A DNA stretch of 34,664 nt from CAWJEL01 sp964647255 (GTDB lineage Bacteria > Chloroflexota > Anaerolineae > CG2-30-64-16): positions 1-34,664 of the forward strand of contig CAZYGI010000042.1 in assembly GCA_964647255.1 (NCBI GenBank), in the 5' to 3' direction. This document shows, in pieces, positions 30,101 to 34,664 of this stretch. The translations under genes and the position numbers were made by a program. The number at the start of each line of letters is the position of its first letter. The stretch's first letter is position 1. The notes beneath the pieces were generated by a model. That model was not told where the DNA came from and made no database searches. It was given only the letters and a program-made list of their open reading frames with translations.

Positions 30101-31618
30101 CTAAACGAACATCTTGACGTCCAGCTCTTCGTTCTTATGTCGAGCATCCGCCAACTCGCAAATGCGGCGCAGCTCGGCGTACATCTTCTCGTCCAACAGC
30201 GGCTCGGCCTCGGCCTCCAGGATCTCGACCATGCGCTCGTGGACGCGCCGCTGGTAGTCCTTGCTGCCCGAGGCGACCCAGTCGGCGTACGCCTGCCGAT
30301 CGGGCAGCGGCGACCGCCAGTTTTCCGTCGGCAGCCGCTTGCCCGTGTGGTCTTGATCCAGGAAGCGGCCGCCGGGGCCGACCGCATCCAGAACATCGAG
30401 CGCCACCGTGGCATCGTCCACCGGGATGCCGCGCAGGATCCGCTTGGTGCGGCTGATGATGTCGTCTGATGCGACCAGCATGTGCGGGCTGGAGCAGAGG
30501 CCCTGCTCGATGTAGCCGATGTCGTGGATCATGTTGCCGCCGACTAGCGCCGCCGCGGTGATGTTCATCGTCGCTTCCAGGCACGCCTGCTCATCAAAGC
30601 ACTTGCTGTCGGAGCAGCCGGCGGTCTCGTATTCGGGCACGTGCAGCCACTTGGTGATCTCGGTGTAACCCGCGCTCAGCAACGCCATCTCGGGCGAGCC
30701 GTAGCAGTAGACCGCGGTCTGCATGTCCATGGCCGACATCAGGCCGCCGATGATCACCTCGCAGCCCGGCTTGCGCAACTGGCTCAACACTATGCCGAAG
30801 AGGCTCTCGGTGAGCGCCTGCACCATGGTGCCAGCCAGCGTCGCCGGTGAGGTCGCACCCGCCAGCGGACACGGCGTGTAAACGATCGGGATGTCGTTAT
30901 CCGCGCAGAACAGCAGCTTCTGGATCACTTCCTCGGAATGGCTCAGCGGCGAAACTGGCTCGTTGTAGAGCGAGAAGCACGGCGCCTTCTTCCACTCCGC
31001 CACCCCGCCCAGCCGGATGTAGGCCATCTCGAGCTGATCCTTGAGCCCCTCGATGTCCACCGCCGTGATGTTGATCGGCTTGTTGGTGGATTCGAGCATC
31101 GCCAGGTACTGCCAGCGGTCATAGGTGCCGACCGCCGTGTCCTGAGTGATGCCGAGCGACATGAAGAAGTCCACGTTCGGCAGCGCCTCGGCCAGCTTCG
31201 CCAGGTTCTTCACGTCCCGGTAGGTCGCGCGGCGGCGCACCTGGGTGTAAGGATCGAGGGTGAACGGCGTATCGGAGCCGGTGCCGTAGTAGATCTGATT
31301 TTTGAACAGATCCATGATGTACTTGCGCTTGCCGGTCCTGTCCGGCGTGCCGATCACCCGTACGCGCTGCGGCAACGTTGCGCGCGCCTTGTCCACCATC
31401 CGCGAGGGCATCTTGACCAGGGCGCTGTCACCGGTGATGTCCGCCACGTTGGCGCCGCCTTCGTAGGCCAGCTCCCAGCCCGCCTTATCGTACACCCGCA
31501 CGCCCGTTTCAGCCAGGACGCGCAGGGCGGCATAGTAGATGGCTTCGATCTGCTCCTCTGTCAACACCTGGAGCGTCGGTGTCAGGTTGACGGTGTAGTT
31601 ATTCTTTCGGACCTGCAT
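30101..31618 (-). CDS. MttB-superfamily corrinoid methyltransferase (non-pyrrolysine), copy 1
   Basis: A 505-residue TIM-barrel methyltransferase of COG5598, which moves a methyl group from a methylated amine to a cobalamin-binding protein. The N-terminus LTPTLQVLTEEQIEAIYYAALRVL and the C-terminal part with MIHDIGYIEQGLCSSP and GPGGRFLDQDHT fit the family. Archaeal MttB needs pyrrolysine encoded by an internal TAG; here no in-frame TAG exists except the true stop at full length, so it belongs with MtgB-type enzymes that use quaternary amines such as glycine betaine. AGGAGA seven bases before ATG fixes the start. Its partner is the corrinoid gene 35 bases upstream. The substrate cannot be named. 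Confidence 0.9.
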   Translation of the reverse strand: MQVRKNNYTVNLTPTLQVLTEEQIEAIYYAALRVLAETGVRVYDKAGWELAYEGGANVADITGDSALVKMPSRMVDKARATLPQRVRVIGTPDRTGKRKYIMDLFKNQIYYGTGSDTPFTLDPYTQVRRRATYRDVKNLAKLAEALPNVDFFMSLGITQDTAVGTYDRWQYLAMLESTNKPINITAVDIEGLKDQLEMAYIRLGGVAEWKKAPCFSLYNEPVSPLSHSEEVIQKLLFCADNDIPIVYTPCPLAGATSPATLAGTMVQALTESLFGIVLSQLRKPGCEVIIGGLMSAMDMQTAVYCYGSPEMALLSAGYTEITKWLHVPEYETAGCSDSKCFDEQACLEATMNITAAALVGGNMIHDIGYIEQGLCSSPHMLVASDDIISRTKRILRGIPVDDATVALDVLDAVGPGGRFLDQDHTGKRLPTENWRSPLPDRQAYADWVASGSKDYQRRVHERMVEILEAEAEPLLDEKMYAELRRICELADARHKNEELDVKMFV

Positions 31619-31653
31619 GATCTGCTCTCCTGTGTGTCGGTATGAAGAGGCTC

Positions 31654-32295
31654 CTACGCAGCGCCCACGAACTTTCTCGCCAGATCGGAGCCGGCCGGCG
31701 CGTTGGAGCCGTAGCCATCCGCGCCGATGCGCTGGGCAAATTCGCCGTCCACCGGCGCGCCGCCCACCATGATCTTGACGGTGTCGCGCAGCCCGGCCTC
31801 TTCGATCGCCTTGATGGTGTGCCCCATAGCGCGCATGGTGGTGGTCAACATGGCCGACATGCCCACGACCTGCGGCTGGTGCTTCTTGATCCCCGCCACG
31901 AACTTCTCGGGGTCGGCATTGAAGCCGAGGTCAATCACCTCGAAGCCGGCGCCTTCGCACATCATGCCGACCAGGTTCTTGCCGATGTCGTGGAGATCGC
32001 CCTTCACCGTGCCCAGGAGCACCTTGCCGATCAGCTTGACGCCGCTGGCGATCAGTTGCGGCCGCAGCACAACCATCGCCGCCTGCATCGCCTCGGCCGA
32101 CATCAACACCTCCGGCACGAACAGGTCGCCGGCCCGGAAGCGCACGCCCACCTCTTGCATGCCCACCAACAGCCCATGGTCCAGGATGTCCTTCGCGGTC
32201 GTGCCCTCATCAAGCGCCTGCTGGATCAGCTTCGGCGCTTCTTCAGCATCCCCTTCCAGGATGCTCGTTGAAATGTTTTCAAGTAGTCTGCTCAT
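31654..32295 (-). CDS. Corrinoid protein (methyltransferase cognate B12-binding protein)
   Basis: A 213-residue cobalamin-binding protein of the MtaC/MtbC/MttC family. The helical N-terminal cap domain is at about 1-85. The B12-binding Rossmann domain (about 88-210) starts with the DxHxxG motif D100-L-H-D-I-G105, whose His102 is the lower cobalt ligand; AMLTTTM near 148-154 and GGAPV near 178-182 are the other base-off motifs. It accepts the methyl group from the MttB-like partner and passes it to a tetrahydrofolate methyltransferase. It starts seven bases after the MttB gene at 32303-33775 ends, with GAGG five bases before ATG. It is the only corrinoid protein gene in the window, so it probably serves both methyltransferases. 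Confidence 0.95.
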   Translation of the reverse strand: MSRLLENISTSILEGDAEEAPKLIQQALDEGTTAKDILDHGLLVGMQEVGVRFRAGDLFVPEVLMSAEAMQAAMVVLRPQLIASGVKLIGKVLLGTVKGDLHDIGKNLVGMMCEGAGFEVIDLGFNADPEKFVAGIKKHQPQVVGMSAMLTTTMRAMGHTIKAIEEAGLRDTVKIMVGGAPVDGEFAQRIGADGYGSNAPAGSDLARKFVGAA

Positions 32296-32302
32296 CGGGA
32301 CC

Positions 32303-33775
32303 TCACTTCTTGTCTTTCATGCGGCCCTCGGCCTCGGCCAGGACCTTCTCGATGACCGTACGGGTCTCAGGCTTGATCGCAGCGGGTTTGTGGGTCGCCA
32401 GGAGATCGCGCACGCGCGCGATGGTGCGATCCAGCAGCGTCAGGGAGCCGGTGGCTTCCCAGTTCTCGAAATCCTGCCGGTCGAGCAGCTTCGGGTAGAA
32501 ATACTCGGTCTTGTAATACTTGCGCGTGTGCGGATGGCGCAGGTAGTGGTTGTTCGGGCCGACGTCGTTGATGACGGAGACCGCCAGCGTATCGTCGTTA
32601 ACCTCGATACCGCGCACGATCCGGCGGGCGTACCCGATCGCCTCGTCCATCGCGCAAAGCTGAAACAGCGAGCCGGTCATGGGTCCCTCGGTGCAGCCGA
32701 CGTCGTGGCACAGGTCGCCGCTCGTCAGCGCCGAGAAGAAGACGGACGCCCCGCCCTCGATCATCGCCTGGCCGTCGAAGGCCTTCGAGTCGGTGCAGCC
32801 GCCCGTCTGCCACAACGGCAGGCCGGCGAAGTGCGCCAACTCGGTGAGGCCGGCCATGTACAGCGGCAGATCCGGCGCGCCGTACGCCGGGCTCATCGTG
32901 TTCACGTCCAGGGCGGAAAGGACGCCGCCCATGAAGAACGGGAGGCCCGGCTGGAGCGTTTGCGCCAGGGTCAGGCCCATCCACGACTCGGCCGCGGCCA
33001 GCGCGATGATGCCCGCGCCGGTGATCGGCGCGGTGTCACCGGCAACGGGGCGCGGGGCAAAGATCAGCGGCACGCGGTGCGTCGCGGCGAAGATCAGCGT
33101 GTCAAGCGCCTCGAAGGTGCTGACCAGCGGCGACGGCGGCTCGCAGTACTGGACGTAGGTCGGCCGCTGCTCGAAGGCGCGCTGCCCACCCGCCTCGGCC
33201 ACGGCGATCGCATGGATGCCGGCCAAGACGGACGTATCATGGGACCAGGCGACGATCGGCTTGCTGGTGCTGGGGAACATCCCGGCGAACTCGTCAAGTC
33301 CGCCCAGGTCAGTATGCACGTCACCGACGGCGCCGAGCGACCCGCAGAAGTCAATGTTGGGCAGCGCATCCACCAGCCGCGCCACCAGCGGTGCGTCGGC
33401 CCTCGTATACGCGCGGCGTTCGAGCGTTTCGGGATCAATAAAGTGCGTGCGGGTGAGGCCGGGGCCAAAGTGTCCGCGGCCGGGGCCGATGTGGATGTCG
33501 TGCTTCCGACCGGAGGGAGTGCCGTCGCGCGCCCACAGCGTGAAGCTGCGCGGCGCCTTGCGCAGCGCGTCCTTGACCATGTACGCCGGCAGACGCACCC
33601 GCTCGCCGTCCACCCACGCGCCGGCCTTCTTCAGGAGATCGCGCGCCGCTTCATGCTTGACGTCCAAACCGGTGGTTTGGAGAAGATGCAGCACGCCGTC
33701 GAACAGCTCTTGCATCTGATCCGGTGAAAAGACATTGAACCGGACGCCTGCGTTCGCTACGTAGTTCGTCCTCAT
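32303..33775 (-). CDS. MttB-superfamily corrinoid methyltransferase (non-pyrrolysine), copy 2
   Basis: A 490-residue second MttB-like methyltransferase, diverged from copy 1 but with the same layout: VFSPDQMQELFDGVLHLLQTTG at the N-terminus, CEPPSPLVS at about 220 where copy 1 has NEPVSPLS, a GGCTDSKAFD core where copy 1 has AGCSDSKCFD, and CHDVGCTEGPMT near the C-terminus. No in-frame TAG occurs inside the gene, and it ends with TGA. The frame is open to 33847, but AGGAG nine bases before the ATG giving MRTNYVANAG decides the start. It is directly after the regulator gene (88 bases) and seven bases before the corrinoid gene. The two copies may act on different substrates or successive methyl groups. 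Confidence 0.88.
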   Translation of the reverse strand: MRTNYVANAGVRFNVFSPDQMQELFDGVLHLLQTTGLDVKHEAARDLLKKAGAWVDGERVRLPAYMVKDALRKAPRSFTLWARDGTPSGRKHDIHIGPGRGHFGPGLTRTHFIDPETLERRAYTRADAPLVARLVDALPNIDFCGSLGAVGDVHTDLGGLDEFAGMFPSTSKPIVAWSHDTSVLAGIHAIAVAEAGGQRAFEQRPTYVQYCEPPSPLVSTFEALDTLIFAATHRVPLIFAPRPVAGDTAPITGAGIIALAAAESWMGLTLAQTLQPGLPFFMGGVLSALDVNTMSPAYGAPDLPLYMAGLTELAHFAGLPLWQTGGCTDSKAFDGQAMIEGGASVFFSALTSGDLCHDVGCTEGPMTGSLFQLCAMDEAIGYARRIVRGIEVNDDTLAVSVINDVGPNNHYLRHPHTRKYYKTEYFYPKLLDRQDFENWEATGSLTLLDRTIARVRDLLATHKPAAIKPETRTVIEKVLAEAEGRMKDKK

Positions 33776-33863
33776 GTAGAGCATCTCCTTTCGTTTGTCC
33801 AACTGGATCGGCGAGTCTCGCCGGCGAAATTGCCATCCCTGAGACATGCTGCCGGCACGGGCG

Positions 33864-34496
33864 TCAAATGTGCCGTTTCACCGATTCCCCGAATTGCAGG
33901 ATGTGCGCCCTGATGGCCCGATCGGCACGCATCGGATCCCCCGCCTCGACCGCAGCCAGAATCTCCGCGAACGCATCCTCGGCCAGGTCCGCTGGCGCCA
34001 GACGATTCACAAAGAGATACCAGATCCGCAAGGACAAATTGAACAGCATCTTGCATTCGGCTTCCAACAGCCGATTGTGCGCCGCCTCGCGCAGCAAGGC
34101 GTGAAATCGCCGGTCGAGGTTAAGGAGCTCCGCTTGCGTGTACCGGTTCTCCGCCTGGTCAAGCTCGGCCACCAGCCGGCGCATCTCGGCAAGCTGCGCC
34201 GGCGTCATCCGCGCCACGGCCAGCCGCACACAGAGCGAGTCCAGCTCCAGGCGAATCTCCTCGATCTGGCGCAGGTCCGTCAGGGTGACATCGGCGACGA
34301 ACATGCCGCGCCGTGGAGACACCACCACCAGCCGCTCCGCCTCCAGCAGCTTAAGCGCCTCCCGGATCGGCGTCCGCCCCAGCCCGAGCCCGGACATGAG
34401 CGCCGCCTCCTCGATCACCGCCCCAGGCTTCATCTCGGTGGTAATGATCTTCTCGTGGATCAGCGTGTAGGCTCTTTGCGCATCGGTGAGAGCCAT
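33864..34496 (-). CDS. GntR-family regulator, FCD (FadR) subfamily, at the head of the methyltransferase cluster
   Basis: A 210-residue regulator. The winged helix is at about 5-70, with LGLGRTPIREALKLLEAERLV as its recognition region and SPRRGMFVADV as the wing. The FCD domain is at about 80-205; LDRRFHALL keeps the aspartate and histidine and RAIRAHILQF keeps a second histidine, but the expected third histidine is replaced in EDAFAEIL. This may change or abolish metal binding. The start at MALTDAQRA is the usual length for the family; a longer frame opens at 34562 but has no support. It is the first gene of the cluster and is preceded by a strong promoter with an overlapping palindrome, so autoregulation is likely. 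Confidence 0.88.
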   Translation of the reverse strand: MALTDAQRAYTLIHEKIITTEMKPGAVIEEAALMSGLGLGRTPIREALKLLEAERLVVVSPRRGMFVADVTLTDLRQIEEIRLELDSLCVRLAVARMTPAQLAEMRRLVAELDQAENRYTQAELLNLDRRFHALLREAAHNRLLEAECKMLFNLSLRIWYLFVNRLAPADLAEDAFAEILAAVEAGDPMRADRAIRAHILQFGESVKRHI

Positions 34497-34606
34497 GTCC
34501 CCCCCATCGTTCCCCGTGAAAACGGCCTCCGGCCTGCCTTTCGCCGAACGGAGCGAAACCATCTCTGGGCCGAAAGCGAGCGGTCGGCGGCCGGGATCAC
34601 TTCACT

Positions 34607-34625
34607 GATATACCAGTAGTATATC
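34607..34625. promoter_or_regulatory. Perfect 19-base palindrome, probable GntR operator
   Basis: GATATAC-CAGTA-GTATATC is a perfect 7-base inverted repeat around a five-base centre. Its right arm covers the -10 hexamer (34618-34623) of the minus-strand promoter. Binding by the regulator encoded directly downstream would block RNA polymerase. GntR/FCD proteins bind short palindromes of this size. Confidence 0.65.
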
Positions 34626-34645
34626 TCATCTCGACAACTTGTCAA
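34618..34645 (-). promoter_or_regulatory. Sigma-70 promoter of the methyltransferase cluster
   Basis: On the minus strand a consensus -35 TTGACA (34640-34645), a 16-base spacer and TATACT (34618-34623). The expected transcript has a leader of about 115 bases before the GntR start. No riboswitch was recognised in it. Confidence 0.75.
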
Positions 34646-34654
34646 ATTCCTCAC

Positions 34655-34662
34655 AGGAGGAG
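34655..34662 (+). promoter_or_regulatory. Possible ribosome binding site of a divergent gene beyond the right edge
   Basis: AGGAGGAG is a near-perfect Shine-Dalgarno on the plus strand, two bases from the window end. A start codon would fall at or after 34665. If real, a divergently transcribed gene shares the regulatory region with the GntR gene. Confidence 0.4.
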
Positions 34663-34664
34663 CG

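Noticed and set aside
30101..30103. TAG stop codon of the first MttB-like gene as a possible pyrrolysine codon
   Set aside because: It comes after 505 codons, the full length of the family, whereas the pyrrolysine of archaeal MttB is internal. Reading through would add only six residues before TGA, from the edge of the palindromic repeat.
31727..33727. Long plus-strand reading frame (666 codons) opposite the MttB and corrinoid genes
   Set aside because: It is antisense to three genes with clear protein families and has a low-complexity, arginine- and serine-rich translation typical of GC-rich shadow frames.
1..34664. Search for CRISPR arrays, tRNA or rRNA genes, transposases and phage genes
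   Set aside because: No regularly spaced repeats, no cloverleaf or conserved rRNA words and no transposase or integrase motifs were seen by eye; a covariance-model search would be more sensitive for small RNAs.

Overview
The window is GC-rich, densely coded DNA with no rRNA, tRNA, CRISPR array or recognisable transposase. The protein set suggests an environmental, probably anaerobic or facultative bacterium of the Chloroflexota (Anaerolineae-like): corrinoid methyltransferases, a RACE-type ferredoxin ATPase, many proline/alanine-rich lipoproteins, SHOCT mini-proteins, an NRAMP fusion and CBM21-like domains. This placement is an inference from gene content, not a phylogenetic result. Several promoters share an extended -10 of the form TGCTATACT, which points to an ordinary housekeeping sigma factor.

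Left part (1-12475). A truncated aminoglycoside-phosphotransferase-like kinase and a GH3 beta-glucosidase lie on the minus strand. A flavodoxin-like gene and a GIY-YIG-like gene follow on the plus strand, then a SHOCT mini-protein followed by an HtrA-type lipoprotein protease that ends at a perfect bidirectional terminator. Facing it is a minus-strand metal operon: a CDF cation transporter followed by a fusion of a membrane-anchored DtxR-like region, two FeoA-like domains and an NRAMP transporter. A META/HslJ lipoprotein, an EamA permease and a HAD hydrolase complete this part on the plus strand.

Middle part (12487-22624). Seven genes run on the minus strand from one good sigma-70 promoter near 22670-22696: a glycoside-hydrolase-like TIM-barrel protein, the two halves of a heterodimeric ABC exporter, a metallo-beta-lactamase-fold protein, a TPR lipoprotein, an endonuclease/exonuclease/phosphatase-family protein carrying two CBM21-like modules, and a phospholipase-D-family protein. 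Their shared purpose is not obvious. A second SHOCT mini-protein, a close paralogue of the first, stands alone at 22848-23117.

Right part (23234-34496). This is the most coherent block: a minus-strand catabolic cluster for a methylated, probably quaternary-amine, compound. From upstream to downstream it holds a GntR/FCD regulator with a clear promoter and an overlapping palindrome, an MttB-like methyltransferase, its corrinoid protein, a second MttB-like methyltransferase, a 145-base nested inverted repeat, a hydantoinase/oxoprolinase-family ATPase, a second GntR/FCD regulator, a RACE-like corrinoid activator, an EamA permease and an MFS permease. Neither MttB has an in-frame amber codon inside the gene, so both belong to the non-pyrrolysine MttB superfamily that includes the glycine betaine demethylase MtgB. 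The methyl acceptor enzyme (MtgA-like, tetrahydrofolate) is not in the window. The substrate is unknown. The pairing of two methyltransferases, one corrinoid protein and a HyuA-like ATPase is the best candidate here for undescribed biochemistry.
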